From: Novosphingobium resinovorum
GTDB lineage: Bacteria > Pseudomonadota > Alphaproteobacteria > Sphingomonadales > Sphingomonadaceae
Length of the DNA stretch: 64,000 nt
Direction of reading: 5' to 3'
Assembly: GCF_001742225.1 (NCBI RefSeq)
Contig: NZ_CP017076.1
Location: forward strand, 248,001-312,000
Shown: positions 8,993 to 17,430 of the stretch, in pieces
How positions within the stretch are numbered: the first letter of the stretch is position 1
Layout: the number at the start of each line of letters is the position of its first letter
Notes under the pieces: generated by a model
Seen by the model: only the letters and a program-made list of their open reading frames with translations
Databases searched by the model: none
Told to the model about the DNA's origin: nothing
Program-made: the position numbers and the translations under genes

Positions 8993-9022
8993 CGCTGGAG
9001 GCGCCTCAGCGCCGCTCCAGCG
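8993..9022. terminator. Hairpin between converging GMC and MFS genes
   Basis: CGCTGGAG-GCGC, then loop CTCA, then GCGC-CG-CTCCAGCG forms an imperfect stem that overlaps the last codons of the leftward MFS gene. It could stop transcription from both sides. There is no T run. Confidence 0.4.
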
Positions 9023-10268
9023 TCTCGCGCTGTGCCAGCCATAGCACCGCCGCCAGCGAAAACGCCAGGCTCGCCGAGCCCATGGCGATGGTCATGCCGA
9101 GCTTCTGCGCCAGCGTCGCGGTGATGAGCGGCGCGAAGAAGCTGATGATCCGGCCCCAGTTGAAGATCGAGGCGGCGGTGGACTGCAGGTGCGGCGGGTA
9201 CAGTTCGGCCAGCCACGGTCCCCAGGTCACGCTCGAACACAATGCTGCGCCGTAGACCAGCCCGATCAGCTGCAGCATCAGCACGTCGGTGGGCGCCAGC
9301 AGGTAGGCGATGATCGCGGCGGCGGCGATCAGGAAGCCGATCGCATTGAAGCGGCGGCCGAAGCGGTCGGCCGTCCAGCCCCAGAAGAAGCCTCCGGCGA
9401 TGTTGCCCGCGAACTGCCAGGCCACCAGCTTTCCGGCCGTCGCCGCGTCGAACCCGCGTTCGCCCGAAAGATACGTGGTCAGCCAGCCGCTGTAGGCCGC
9501 GTAGCCGAAGAAGTTGAGGCCGGTCATCGCTGCCAGCATGAGCGTCTGGCGGCGCACGTCGGGCGCGAAGAGTTCGCCGATGGGCAGCTTCGCCGCGCGT
9601 TCGCTGGCCATGTCGATCGGCGACCGTGCAGGGATCAGCCACAGCACCATGAGCGCCAGCGCGAACGTCGGCAGGCCCCCGATCCACAGCAGCAGCTTCC
9701 AGTCTCCCGGCGCCACCGCGCCCATCGCCAGGCCGAGCGCGACGATCGAGAAGCTGAAGAAGGCGTTCATCGTCCCTGCCAGACGTCCACGCAGCGAGGG
9801 GCGGAAGAGGTTCACATAGATGCCCACGCCCACCGGAAAGCTCGCGCCTGCGAAAGCACCCAGCAGGAAACGCTGGACCAGCAGCATCGGATAGCTGCCG
9901 ACCGCCGTGCCCGCGATCAGCATCGTGCCGTAGCCGAGCACGACCAGCGCGAAGATCCGGCGACGGCCGAAGCGGTCGGCGATTTGCCCGATCAGCACCG
10001 CGCCGATCAGCGCACCTGCGCCTTGCGCCGAATAGGCCGATCCTGCCTCCAGCAGCGAGAGGTTCAGCGATGCGCGAATGAACGGGCGCAGCACGTCCAC
10101 CGTGTTCCAAGCCCAGCCGTAGAGGAATTCGCAGGCGAGCAGCAGCGCGAAGATCGCCACCTGCCGCCCCATGCCGGGCATGGGGAGACGCGCGGCCCGA
10201 TCGACCGGCTCGGCTTCGATGGCGACGTCAGGGGCGACGTCAGGCGCGAGGGGGGCGATGATGGGCAT
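9006..10268 (-). CDS. MFS transporter, sugar/acid symporter type
   Basis: A 420-residue carrier with twelve predicted membrane helices. The loop 2-3 motif GQIADRFGRRRIF is a textbook MFS signature, and a related GWTADRFGRRFNA follows in the second half. It resembles the aromatic-acid/metabolite:H+ symporters (AAHS/MHS-like), which import carboxylates. It lies downstream of and parallel to the SnoaL-like and hydrolase genes with a gap of about 80 bases, so it may be the last gene of that leftward operon. The proline-rich N-terminus repeats a short APDVAPDVAI segment. Confidence 0.82.
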   Translation of the reverse strand: MPIIAPLAPDVAPDVAIEAEPVDRAARLPMPGMGRQVAIFALLLACEFLYGWAWNTVDVLRPFIRASLNLSLLEAGSAYSAQGAGALIGAVLIGQIADRFGRRRIFALVVLGYGTMLIAGTAVGSYPMLLVQRFLLGAFAGASFPVGVGIYVNLFRPSLRGRLAGTMNAFFSFSIVALGLAMGAVAPGDWKLLLWIGGLPTFALALMVLWLIPARSPIDMASERAAKLPIGELFAPDVRRQTLMLAAMTGLNFFGYAAYSGWLTTYLSGERGFDAATAGKLVAWQFAGNIAGGFFWGWTADRFGRRFNAIGFLIAAAAIIAYLLAPTDVLMLQLIGLVYGAALCSSVTWGPWLAELYPPHLQSTAASIFNWGRIISFFAPLITATLAQKLGMTIAMGSASLAFSLAAVLWLAQRETLERR

Positions 10269-10347
10269 GCACGGCTCCGGTCATGGTTGGAGTGTGGCGG
10301 AAGTAGGGTCGGGGCCGCGCCTTGCACGCGGCCCCGGGGTGCTGAAC

Positions 10348-11493
10348 TCAGGCCGCCGCCTGGATCGCCGCCAGCTTGAGCTGCACCAGCATCGACAACT
10401 CGTCGTAGACCACCCATTCGTCGACGATCTTGCCGTCCTTCACGTGGAAGTGGGTCACGCCCATCACGAACAGGTGATGCCCCGTCGGCGCGCCGAGAGA
10501 GCCGTAGCCGAGGTGGTGGCCGTCCATCACCCAGCGTACCGCGTACTTGGTGCCGCCTTCCTCGCTGTCGACCGAGGCGATGTGCTGCGGCACGAACGAG
10601 CAGTCGGGCAGCAGCGCGACGAGGCGCATGGTCTGGTGCAGCACCGATGCCACGCCGTAGAGTTCGCGCATCAGCGGCCCGTGCCACTGGCAGTTGGGCG
10701 CGTAGATCTCGTGGATCTTGCCGAACATGCGCTTGTTGTAGATGTGGTGCAGCCATTCGAGCAGCTGCTCCTCGCCCGCATTGTGCGCGATCGACAGGTC
10801 GGCCTCGCTCTCGGGCGGGTACTGGCCGAGCAGGCGGCGGTTCTCGGTGAGGTCGAGCACGGTTTCGCCGAGATCGAACTTCTTCTGCGCGATCCCTTGC
10901 GCAAAGACGTGCGGATCGAGGCCGACCTGGATCAGCGGACCCATGTTGTCGCGCACGATCCACTCCTTGTAGATCTTGTTCTCCAGGATCATGCAGTCGG
11001 CGACGGTGCGGGTACAGTAGGTGCGGCCCGTCGGCTTGCCCCAGGAACCCGGCTCGGTGTGACGGCCCAGCCCATGCGTCATGTGGCTGGTGTAGAAGCC
11101 GTTCACATCGTCCCCGTTCCAGATCACCTGCTGCGCCATGCCGCGCCGGTCTGGGAATTCGACGAGGCGCTGGATGGTGTCGCGGATGTGCGTCTCGCGG
11201 TCGTACATCGTGCCCATCGTGGTGTAGGCGACGCAGTTATGCGTGTAGTGCGAATAGATCAGGCCGACGTCGCGCTCGTCCCAGATGCGGTGGGTGCAGC
11301 GGATGATGTAGTCGACGATGTCGGTGTAGCATTCGTCGAAACCGCGCATCGACTGCACGCGCTTGCGCCCCTCGGGCACAAGCTGGGTAAAGTCGCGCCG
11401 CTCGACCTGCAGGACGCGGCCCGTCTCGCCGTCGCTGGGAGCAATGTCGGTGCGCGGTGTTGCGGGCTTCTTGGGGGCTTGGGTATCAGTCAC
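10348..11493 (-). CDS. Tandem SnoaL/NTF2-like protein
   Basis: A 381-residue protein with two SnoaL-like alpha+beta folds. One spans about residues 45-185 (FDECYTDIVDYIIRCTHRIW... and a Tyr/His-rich pocket). The other spans about 215-360 (LEWLHHIYNKRMFGKIHEIYAP... DGHHLGYGSLG). Usual SnoaL proteins have one domain of about 130 residues, so this is a duplicated form. The GTG start is chosen because GGAGG precedes it by four bases; the frame stays open 93 bases further without support. It lies 29 bases after the alpha/beta hydrolase in one operon. Members act as cyclases, hydratases or isomerases on small hydrophobic substrates; no reaction can be assigned. Confidence 0.78.
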   Translation of the reverse strand: MTDTQAPKKPATPRTDIAPSDGETGRVLQVERRDFTQLVPEGRKRVQSMRGFDECYTDIVDYIIRCTHRIWDERDVGLIYSHYTHNCVAYTTMGTMYDRETHIRDTIQRLVEFPDRRGMAQQVIWNGDDVNGFYTSHMTHGLGRHTEPGSWGKPTGRTYCTRTVADCMILENKIYKEWIVRDNMGPLIQVGLDPHVFAQGIAQKKFDLGETVLDLTENRRLLGQYPPESEADLSIAHNAGEEQLLEWLHHIYNKRMFGKIHEIYAPNCQWHGPLMRELYGVASVLHQTMRLVALLPDCSFVPQHIASVDSEEGGTKYAVRWVMDGHHLGYGSLGAPTGHHLFVMGVTHFHVKDGKIVDEWVVYDELSMLVQLKLAAIQAAA

Positions 11494-11522
11494 GTGACCT
11501 CCGTGGGATGATCTTGATGATG

Positions 11523-12254
11523 CTATGCGAGCGTCCGCACGTGCGCCAGCCAGTCGGCCAGCGTGCGGGCGCACAAATCGGGACATTCGAGCGGCAGGAA
11601 ATGCCCTGCATCCGGCGCGATCACGAGTTCGGCATCGGGCAGGCCCGCCGCCAGTTCGCGCTGCAGTTCGGGCGGAGCGATGCGATCCTCGGCCCCGCCC
11701 AGCACCAGTGCGGGCATGCGCATGATGGGCAGCAGCGGCCGCTTGTCGGAACGGGTGAGGGCAACTTCGGTCTGCAGCGCCAGCGTGCAGGGCGGCTGGC
11801 TTTGCGCCATCGCCACGATCGTCGCCTTCAGCGCGCTGTCATGGCGCGCCCCGGCCGCGACCGAGCGCTCCCACAGCACTTCGCCGACCAGCACTCCCGG
11901 ATCGGTCGTGGCGGCGGCGCGGCGGTCGGCGTGATCTGCCTCCGGTACGTCGCGCCCGTTGGCGGCGATCAGCGCCATGGCGGTGATCCGCTCGGGCGCG
12001 AGGGCCGCCATCTCCAGCGCCACGATCGCCCCCAGCGAGAAGCCGACCGGAATGAAGCGCCCGGAAACCTGCGAAAGCGCCCGTTCGGCCAGCCCCCGCG
12101 CCGATGCCACGCCGGTCATGTCGTAATGGACCACCGGTCGCCCGGCCAGCGCCGCATGCCGCAGCATCGGCGCGAACACCCGCGCGTCGCACAGCGTTCC
12201 CGCAAGCAGGACGAGCGGCAGGCCGTCGGCATCGTTTCGTCCAGTGGCGGACAT
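11523..12254 (-). CDS. Alpha/beta hydrolase
   Basis: A 243-residue alpha/beta-hydrolase fold protein. The nucleophile elbow is GFSLGA, with the acid in the LVLGGAEDRIAP region and the histidine in APDAGHFLPLE, so the Ser-Asp-His triad is complete. Likely an esterase or C-C/lactone hydrolase. The ATG at MSATGRND was chosen over a TTG two codons upstream. It leads the operon with the SnoaL-like gene and diverges from the bicupin across the region that carries the 12361 operator, so it may share LacI control. Confidence 0.82.
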   Translation of the reverse strand: MSATGRNDADGLPLVLLAGTLCDARVFAPMLRHAALAGRPVVHYDMTGVASARGLAERALSQVSGRFIPVGFSLGAIVALEMAALAPERITAMALIAANGRDVPEADHADRRAAATTDPGVLVGEVLWERSVAAGARHDSALKATIVAMAQSQPPCTLALQTEVALTRSDKRPLLPIMRMPALVLGGAEDRIAPPELQRELAAGLPDAELVIAPDAGHFLPLECPDLCARTLADWLAHVRTLA

Positions 12255-12360
12255 GGTCAAGCTCAGCTCCCCGTGGGACCGTCTATCTGGTCCTCTCGAT
12301 CAATTTTCGTGCCGCAGGCGCGTCATGGCTTGCGCTGGCGGTGTCCATGACGTACCACGA

Positions 12361-12376
12361 TTGAATTCGAATGCAA
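12361..12376. promoter_or_regulatory. LacI-type operator copy 1 (bicupin/hydrolase intergenic)
   Basis: TTGAATTCGAATGCAA, a near-palindrome centred on the CG step of TTCGAA. It lies 71 bases upstream of the bicupin start and 107 upstream of the divergent hydrolase start. The reverse complement occurs letter-for-letter at 16046-16061, with close variants at 17353 and 22122. Central CpG symmetry is the hallmark of LacI-family sites. Confidence 0.7.
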
Positions 12377-12446
12377 GCGTGATTCATGAAATCCGAAAAG
12401 GTAGAGGAAAGCGCTCCGCATCGAAGACCCTATTGAGGAGTATGAC

Positions 12447-13481
12447 GTGACCGAGTGGACTCGCGAAGCGATGGCCCAGCGCCTCGTGCGCTACGCAGAC
12501 CTCGTGCCTTGCCGCACCGCCTTCATCGATACCCGCACGCCGGGTTCGACCGAGAAGGAGAACTTCACGATCATCGGCGCGGGCGTGTCCGAAAGCGCCG
12601 ACCAGTTCGTCCACATCACCGAGCCGCACGGCTTCAACGTCGGCGCTGCCCGCCAGCCAGAAGGCTGCGTCAACTCGCAGCACAGCCACGAGACGGCGGA
12701 AGTCTTCGTCGTCCACTCCGGCCACTGGCGCCTGATCTTCGGCCCCAACCGCGAGGACGGCACGCTCGACATCGCGCCGGGCGACGTCTGCTCGGTCCCT
12801 ACCCGCATGTTCCGCGGCTTCGAAAAGCTGGACGAGGGCGTCGGCTTCCTGTGGGTGGTGCTCGGCCAGGACGATCCCGGCAAAGTCACCTGGGCGCCCG
12901 CTGTGTTCGAATCCGCCGCCGACTTCGGCCTCAAGCTGACCAAGGGCGGCACCCTGATCGACACCAGCGACGGCGACTACACCTTGCGTGAGGCCGAACT
13001 GGAAGCCCCGCTGAGCGAGGACGACCTTGCACAACTTCGCACGCCCCCGCTCGAAAAGCTGGCCGAATGCATGGTGCGCTTCGCGGACGTCGCCGCCAAC
13101 CCGGCCTCGCCGCTGGCCGCACCCGGCGTCGAGGAAGCCGGGCTGATCGTCCCGGAGGCGACCGCAGACGGCTTCGCCCCCGGCCCGATCAGCGGTTGGT
13201 GGCCGCACGGCTTCAACTTGCGCCTGCTGACGCTCCAGACCGGCGCCTACGTGCCGCGCCACAGCCGCCGCGAAGTGGAAGTGATCTTCGTCCACTCCGG
13301 CACGCTGGAAGTGAGCTGGGACCACGGCGAGATCCTGATGGGCGCGGGCGACACCCTGACCGTGCCGGTAGGCCTGCCCCACGCCCTGCGCAACACCGCC
13401 TCGGTCCCTTGCGTGGCCTACGTGGTGCGCGGCGGCGAGGACGTCGCGCGGCCGCTGTTCGAGTCTGGCGCCGCAGCCTGA
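12447..13481 (+). CDS. Bicupin domain protein
   Basis: A 344-residue protein with two cupin barrels. In the first, the metal-site pattern NSQHSHETAEVFVVHSG (about residues 73-90) is followed by a distal motif around APGDVCSVP. In the second, VPRHSRREVEVIFVHSG (about 268-284) is followed by MGAGDTLTVPVGLPHALRN. Such bicupins are often dioxygenases or small-molecule-binding isomerases. The GTG start has GAGGAG six bases upstream. It is monocistronic, with an operator upstream and a hairpin downstream. The substrate is unknown; shared control links it to the HisD/TonB/aldolase genes. Confidence 0.8.
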   Translation: MTEWTREAMAQRLVRYADLVPCRTAFIDTRTPGSTEKENFTIIGAGVSESADQFVHITEPHGFNVGAARQPEGCVNSQHSHETAEVFVVHSGHWRLIFGPNREDGTLDIAPGDVCSVPTRMFRGFEKLDEGVGFLWVVLGQDDPGKVTWAPAVFESAADFGLKLTKGGTLIDTSDGDYTLREAELEAPLSEDDLAQLRTPPLEKLAECMVRFADVAANPASPLAAPGVEEAGLIVPEATADGFAPGPISGWWPHGFNLRLLTLQTGAYVPRHSRREVEVIFVHSGTLEVSWDHGEILMGAGDTLTVPVGLPHALRNTASVPCVAYVVRGGEDVARPLFESGAAA

Positions 13482-13539
13482 TTTTCAGGGAACACCCGCG
13501 TCGCCCGGTACATCTGCATGGGTCGGGCGATGTCTTCTG

Positions 13540-13573
13540 GCCTGCCCGGCGTCCCCATCCGCGCCGGGCAGGC
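13540..13573. terminator. Intrinsic terminator after the bicupin gene
   Basis: A 12-bp perfect stem GCCTGCCCGGCG / CGCCGGGCAGGC with a 10-base loop, followed by TCCTTGTT. It lies 58 bases past the bicupin stop. Confidence 0.7.
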
Positions 13574-13671
13574 TCCTTGTTGCCCTGCACAGGGCGGCTT
13601 CGGCCAGCGACGATCGCCCTTTCCGGAACTGGAGGGTGGTTTGCGGACAGAGACCTGCTAGGCATGCCGCG

Positions 13672-13986
13672 ATGAGCAACAAGCTAGCCGGCTGCGTCGA
13701 GGTCGATGGACTTCAGTATGAATGGGAACTCCGCAGCGAGCCGCAGTGGGGCGATGCCGATGGCTGGCGGGGGATGACCGTTGCCCTGCTGCGCAGGCAC
13801 ACCAAGCGCGGCGCCCTGCTGGAATTCCCGGCGCCCAAACGGCTGCTCAAGGGCATGCAACGAGGGCGCCTTCAGATCGGCGATGCGATCGTGGTGCGGG
13901 GTGTACGGGCCGCATTGCTGGCGGGATGGGACCCCGATTCCCGCGGCAAACCCATGGTGTTCACCGTCGATGCGGAAGGCAACTAG
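13672..13986 (+). CDS. Small conserved hypothetical protein
   Basis: A 104-residue soluble protein, MSNKLAGCVEVDGLQYEWEL..., rich in beta-strand pattern with two basic patches (RRHTKRG and KRLLKGMQRGRLQ). I do not recognise the family and see no membrane segment or signal. It has a plausible ATG and good sphingomonad codon use. It is followed about 100 bases later by another small gene in the same direction. The function is not assigned. Confidence 0.55.
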   Translation: MSNKLAGCVEVDGLQYEWELRSEPQWGDADGWRGMTVALLRRHTKRGALLEFPAPKRLLKGMQRGRLQIGDAIVVRGVRAALLAGWDPDSRGKPMVFTVDAEGN

Positions 13987-14091
13987 GCCGCGATTTCCCG
14001 CAGATCGCTCGAAGTCTGCAGGCTTCGCACCCGTGTTGCCTCGTTCGCAAGATCGGGTATGGCGGCATCGGCAAACCAGCAGGCGGATACA

Positions 14092-14346
14092 ATGGCAGCA
14101 CCTTCGATCGACGAGCAACGCGAACACTTCGCCTATTGCGTCCAGCTTTTTGGCGGCACCACGGCGTTCTCGCGCCGCATGGGCATAGACGAGCGGGCGA
14201 TCCGCCGTTTCATCAACGCCGAGCGTCCCCTCGGCGCCGGGCTTCTGGCGGATACCGCGAAGGCCTTGCGCAAGCTCGCGGCCGAAGCGGCCGCTGCCGG
14301 ACAGGAAATCGAAGCAGCGCTGGCTGCGGGGCCGGACGTTTCGTAA
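14092..14346 (+). CDS. Small helix-turn-helix-like protein
   Basis: An 84-residue protein whose segment AFSRRMGIDERAIRRFINAERPLGAGLLADTAKAL has the length and polarity of a Cro/XRE-type helix-turn-helix; that family call is tentative. The ATG was chosen because AGGCGGA lies eight bases upstream; another ATG 33 bases earlier is possible. It lies just upstream of the array of AAGGTGACACCTT palindromes (14463-14623), so it is an attractive but untested candidate binder of that array. Phage- or plasmid-type origin is possible. Confidence 0.55.
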   Translation: MAAPSIDEQREHFAYCVQLFGGTTAFSRRMGIDERAIRRFINAERPLGAGLLADTAKALRKLAAEAAAAGQEIEAALAAGPDVS

Positions 14347-14462
14347 CGGGTTCGCGGCGCGCGAACCGGGCATTTTCCTACAGCCGGGTGGGTACGGTAT
14401 TCGTCATGAATGCCGTTTTCCACTTCGCCCGAGCTAGCATGCCGCCTTCCGACTAGACCTTG

Positions 14463-14623
14463 CAAGGTGACACCTTCGAGGCCGCAAGGTGACACTTCCA
14501 GCGTTCAAGGTGACACCTTTTCCACACAAGGTGACACATCTGGCGCACAAGGTGACAGCTTCCGCCGCAAGGTGACGCCTTTTCCTCCAGGACTGTGTAA
14601 ACCGTGTAAACCCTGTCACCTTG
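14463..14623. repeat. Array of 21-bp-period AAGGTGACACCTT palindromes
   Basis: Six direct copies of CAAGGTGACA start at 14463, 14485, 14506, 14527, 14548 and 14568, that is every 20-22 bp or two helical turns. A seventh, inverted copy TGTCACCTTG lies at 14614. Copies 1 and 3 extend to the 6+1+6 palindrome AAGGTGACACCTT. The spacer bases differ, so only the palindrome is conserved. A direct repeat GTGTAAACC (two copies, 14595-14612) precedes the inverted copy. The arrangement resembles an operator, iteron or partition site. This 343-base stretch (14347-14689) holds no credible gene. Confidence 0.8.
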
Positions 14624-14689
14624 CGCGGCCGGACACGCGAAGGGCGGCCCCGGTCACCCGGAGCCGCCCTCACATCGCGACGGTGGGTG

Positions 14690-15985
14690 TCAGGCGGGCT
14701 GCTTCAGCCGATCGAAGCGGATTGCGGCGGCCTTCTGGTGGCCTTCGAGGCCCTCGCTGCCGCTCTGGCGGATCGCCGGCGGGGCGACGGCGGCGACGGC
14801 CTTGTCCTCCAGCCACTGGTGCGTGGCGATCTTGACGTAGGAGCCGACCCACAGGCCGCCGGTGTAGCGCCCCGCGCCCATCGTCGGCAGGGTGTGGTTG
14901 GTGCCCACGTTCTTGTCAGAATAGACCACGCTGGCGTTCTCGCCGATGAACAGCGAGCCGTAGTTGCGCAGCTTCTTGGCGAAGCCGTGCGGGTCGGCAG
15001 TGTGGACCTGAAGGTGCTCGGCCGCCACGAAATCGGAATAGGCGATCATCGCCGCCTCGTCGGCGCAGAGCACGACTTCGCCGTAGTTCTCCCAGGATTC
15101 CGCCGCGACCTTGGCGGTGGCGAGGGTCTGGAGCTGGCGCTCCACCTCGCGCACGGTCGCCTCGGCCAGCGCGCGGTCGGTGGTGATGAGGCCGACGCGG
15201 GTGCGCACGTCGTGCTCGGCCTGGCCCAGCAGGTCGCAGGCGATCAGTTCGGGATCGCCCGAGGCATCGGCGACGACGAAGATCTCGGAAGGCCCTGCCA
15301 GCTGGTCGATGCCGACGGGGCCGAAGACCTGCCGCTTGGCCTCGTTCACGAAGGCGTTGCCGGGGCCCATGATCTTGTTGACCTGCGGCACGCTCTCGGT
15401 GCCGTAGGCCATCGCCGCGATCGCCTGCGCGCCGCCGATGCGGAAGATGCGGTCGGCGCCCGAAAGGTGGCAACCCGCGATCATCGCGCGGTGGGCATTG
15501 GGCGGCAGGCAGGCGACGACTTCGGCGCAGCCCGCGACCTTGCCCGGAACGATGGTCATGATCGGCGCGGAAAGCAGCGGGAAGCGGCCGCCGGGCACAT
15601 AGGCGCCGACCCGGTCGATCGGGATCACCCGATGGCCGAGGTGCAGGCCGGGGATCGGCTCGATCTCCAGCGGCAGGATCGTGCCCAGCTGCGCCTCGGC
15701 GAAGCGGCGCACGTTGTCGATCGCGAATTCGGTGTCGGCGCGGGTCTGCGGGTCGAGTTCGTCGAGTGCGGCCTGACGCTCGGCAGGGCTGACCTCGAAG
15801 CGGTCAAGTTCGGCCTTGTCGAATTGCGCGGAGTAGCGGCGCACGGCGGCATCGCCTTCGGCGCGGACGTCGGCGAGGACGCGGGCGACCAGGCCGGCGA
15901 CGTCACCACTGTCGGTGATCTGGTCGCGCGCGGGCGCCTTGATGTAAGTTGTGGTCTCGGAAAATCCGTGCGGCGCATCGGTCAT
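14690..15985 (-). CDS. Histidinol dehydrogenase-family zinc dehydrogenase (HisD paralogue 1)
   Basis: A 431-residue NAD-dependent alcohol-to-acid dehydrogenase of the HisD fold. By comparison with E. coli HisD, the zinc ligands Gln255, His258, Asp357 and His416 and the catalytic pair Glu323-His324 are all present. NAD-binding glycines lie in PGGRFPLL and GPGNAFV. No other his gene is near. It faces a LacI regulator across a palindromic operator and sits beside a TonB receptor. This context argues for a catabolic paralogue, such as the sulfopropanediol dehydrogenase HpsN type, rather than histidine biosynthesis. The substrate should be a vicinal or amino alcohol; that part is inference. Confidence 0.83.
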   Translation of the reverse strand: MTDAPHGFSETTTYIKAPARDQITDSGDVAGLVARVLADVRAEGDAAVRRYSAQFDKAELDRFEVSPAERQAALDELDPQTRADTEFAIDNVRRFAEAQLGTILPLEIEPIPGLHLGHRVIPIDRVGAYVPGGRFPLLSAPIMTIVPGKVAGCAEVVACLPPNAHRAMIAGCHLSGADRIFRIGGAQAIAAMAYGTESVPQVNKIMGPGNAFVNEAKRQVFGPVGIDQLAGPSEIFVVADASGDPELIACDLLGQAEHDVRTRVGLITTDRALAEATVREVERQLQTLATAKVAAESWENYGEVVLCADEAAMIAYSDFVAAEHLQVHTADPHGFAKKLRNYGSLFIGENASVVYSDKNVGTNHTLPTMGAGRYTGGLWVGSYVKIATHQWLEDKAVAAVAPPAIRQSGSEGLEGHQKAAAIRFDRLKQPA

Positions 15986-16045
15986 GGAAGGGCTCCCGTT
16001 GGACTGGTCTGGATGGGTCGGTCTGGGCGACGGGATGCAGTTTTA

Positions 16046-16061
16046 TTGCATTCGAATTCAA
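16046..16061. promoter_or_regulatory. LacI-type operator copy 2 (HisD1/LacI1 intergenic)
   Basis: TTGCATTCGAATTCAA is the exact reverse complement of the site at 12361. It lies 61 bases upstream of the HisD1 start and about 98 upstream of the divergent LacI1 start, so it can control both. Confidence 0.72.
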
Positions 16062-16158
16062 ATGTCACGTAGCAAAACGAGTGGCGCTGTTGCGTTGCAT
16101 TTGCGGTGCCGCCTTTACGTCGCTAGACCGTGGTTTCGCGCCAAGTTACGGACGTTCC

Positions 16159-17205
16159 ATGCCAAAGCCTCGATCGACCAAGAAGCTCAAGTCCACCGGA
16201 ATGGAAGACGGTCGCCGTCCCACGTCTTACGACGTGGCGCGCATCGCGGGGGTTTCGCAGTCAGCCGTATCGCGCTGCTTCGCCCCTAACGCGTCGATCG
16301 CGCCTGCCAAGCGCGAACTGATTCTCAAGGTCGCGGCGGAAATCGGGTACAAGCCCAATGCGCTGGCACAGGCTCTGATCTCGAAGCGGACCAACATCGT
16401 GGCGGTCATCATCGCTGCGCGCACGAACCTCTATTATCCCGAAGTCCTGGCCGAAGTGGGCGCGCGGCTGAGCGAGAAGGACTTTCGCGTGCTGCTCTTC
16501 GCATTGTCGCAGGAGAGCGAGGTCGATGGCGTGCTGGACCAGATCTGGCGACATTCGGTCGATGGCGTGATCTCGGCGGCGCGCCTGTCCACGGCGCAAG
16601 TCGCGCAGTTCGCCGAGCATCGCGTGCCGGTCGTCCTCTATAATCGCGTTGCCAGCGGTGCCGCCTCGGTACGGTGCGATTCGGGGGAGGGGGAGCGCGA
16701 TCTGGTCGGGCGCCTGCTCGCGGCGGGGCATCGGCGCTTCGGCCTGATCTCCGGCCCGCTGGACAACTACGTCGGCGAGGAGCGCCGCAGCGCCGCGCTG
16801 ATGGCGCTGTCTATGGCCGGGATCACCGAGGTGCCCGAAGTCCGCGGCGACTTCACGTACGAGAGCGGCCATGCGGCGATGGCAGAACTTCACGCCAGAG
16901 GGTGCGAGGCGATCATCGCCGTCAACGACATGATGGCTATCGGCGCAATGGACGCGGCGCGAATCGATCTGGGTCTGTCGGTGCCGCAGGACTTGTCCAT
17001 CGTAGGCTTCGATGGTTCGGGTGCATCGAGACTCGGTGCATACGACCTCACTACGGTCCGTCAGCCCGTGCGCCGGATGACCGAGGCGGCCATCGAGCTT
17101 CTAATAAAGCGTATCGAAGATGCCTCCGCTCCGCCTGAACAGCGATTGTTCAGCGGTCAGATGGAGGCGGGAAGCAGTGCGCGAATTGCCGTAGAAGGCT
17201 ATTGA
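16159..17205 (+). CDS. LacI family transcriptional regulator 1
   Basis: A 348-residue regulator. The N-terminal helix-turn-helix (TSYDVARIAGVSQSAVSR, residues 22-39) and the hinge helix (KPNALAQALISKRTN) are canonical, followed by the periplasmic-binding-protein-like effector domain. The ATG at MPKPRSTKK gives a slightly long basic N-terminus; a second ATG at 16201 gives the standard LacI length. It diverges from HisD1 over an operator, and its recognition segment SQSAVSR is identical to that of LacI2. It probably represses HisD1, the TonB receptor and the distant bicupin and aldolase genes until a sugar-like ligand binds. Confidence 0.9.
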   Translation: MPKPRSTKKLKSTGMEDGRRPTSYDVARIAGVSQSAVSRCFAPNASIAPAKRELILKVAAEIGYKPNALAQALISKRTNIVAVIIAARTNLYYPEVLAEVGARLSEKDFRVLLFALSQESEVDGVLDQIWRHSVDGVISAARLSTAQVAQFAEHRVPVVLYNRVASGAASVRCDSGEGERDLVGRLLAAGHRRFGLISGPLDNYVGEERRSAALMALSMAGITEVPEVRGDFTYESGHAAMAELHARGCEAIIAVNDMMAIGAMDAARIDLGLSVPQDLSIVGFDGSGASRLGAYDLTTVRQPVRRMTEAAIELLIKRIEDASAPPEQRLFSGQMEAGSSARIAVEGY

Positions 17206-17352
17206 ATTATCATTCATTACGGAAGTGATATATTTTGATATTTCGATTGATGTACCGATAATACCTCAAGTTTTTATAAAACATCGTCAAATATCGCATC
17301 TTGTCTTACTTAAGGTAAATGGTTCTCAAGTATATACCCGCTCGATCACGAA

Positions 17353-17368
17353 ATGACTTCGAATGCAA
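17353..17368. promoter_or_regulatory. LacI-type operator copy 3 (upstream of TonB receptor)
   Basis: ATGACTTCGAATGCAA matches the 12361 site at 14 of 16 positions, keeping the TTCGAATGCAA half intact. It lies 62 bases upstream of the receptor ATG in an AT-rich leader (17206-17430), at the same distance as at HisD1. Confidence 0.62.
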
Positions 17369-17430
17369 AAATTCATGGACAGAGGGGCGGGTCGCAGATA
17401 CCTTTCCTGGAGTTCGAGGGCATTTGAGGG

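Noticed and set aside
9189-10379. A rightward 396-codon frame opposite the MFS gene
   Set aside because: It is a high-GC shadow: low-complexity Arg/Gln-rich translation and no ribosome site, while the opposite strand encodes a clear MFS protein.
14463-14623. CRISPR array
   Set aside because: The repeats are only about 10-13 bp with 8-11-base spacers, far below CRISPR sizes, and no cas gene is near. Phasing of 21 bp fits a protein-binding array.
14434-14673. A leftward 79-codon frame with VTL repeats over the palindrome array
   Set aside because: The repeat is in frame only because the period is near 21 bp; spacers are not codon-like, one spacing is 22 and another 20, and it has no ribosome site. 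The palindromes explain it better.
14690-15985. Histidine biosynthesis gene hisD
   Set aside because: No other his gene, a LacI operator and TonB receptor context, and a second paralogue 8 kb away all point to catabolism; the symbol was left blank.
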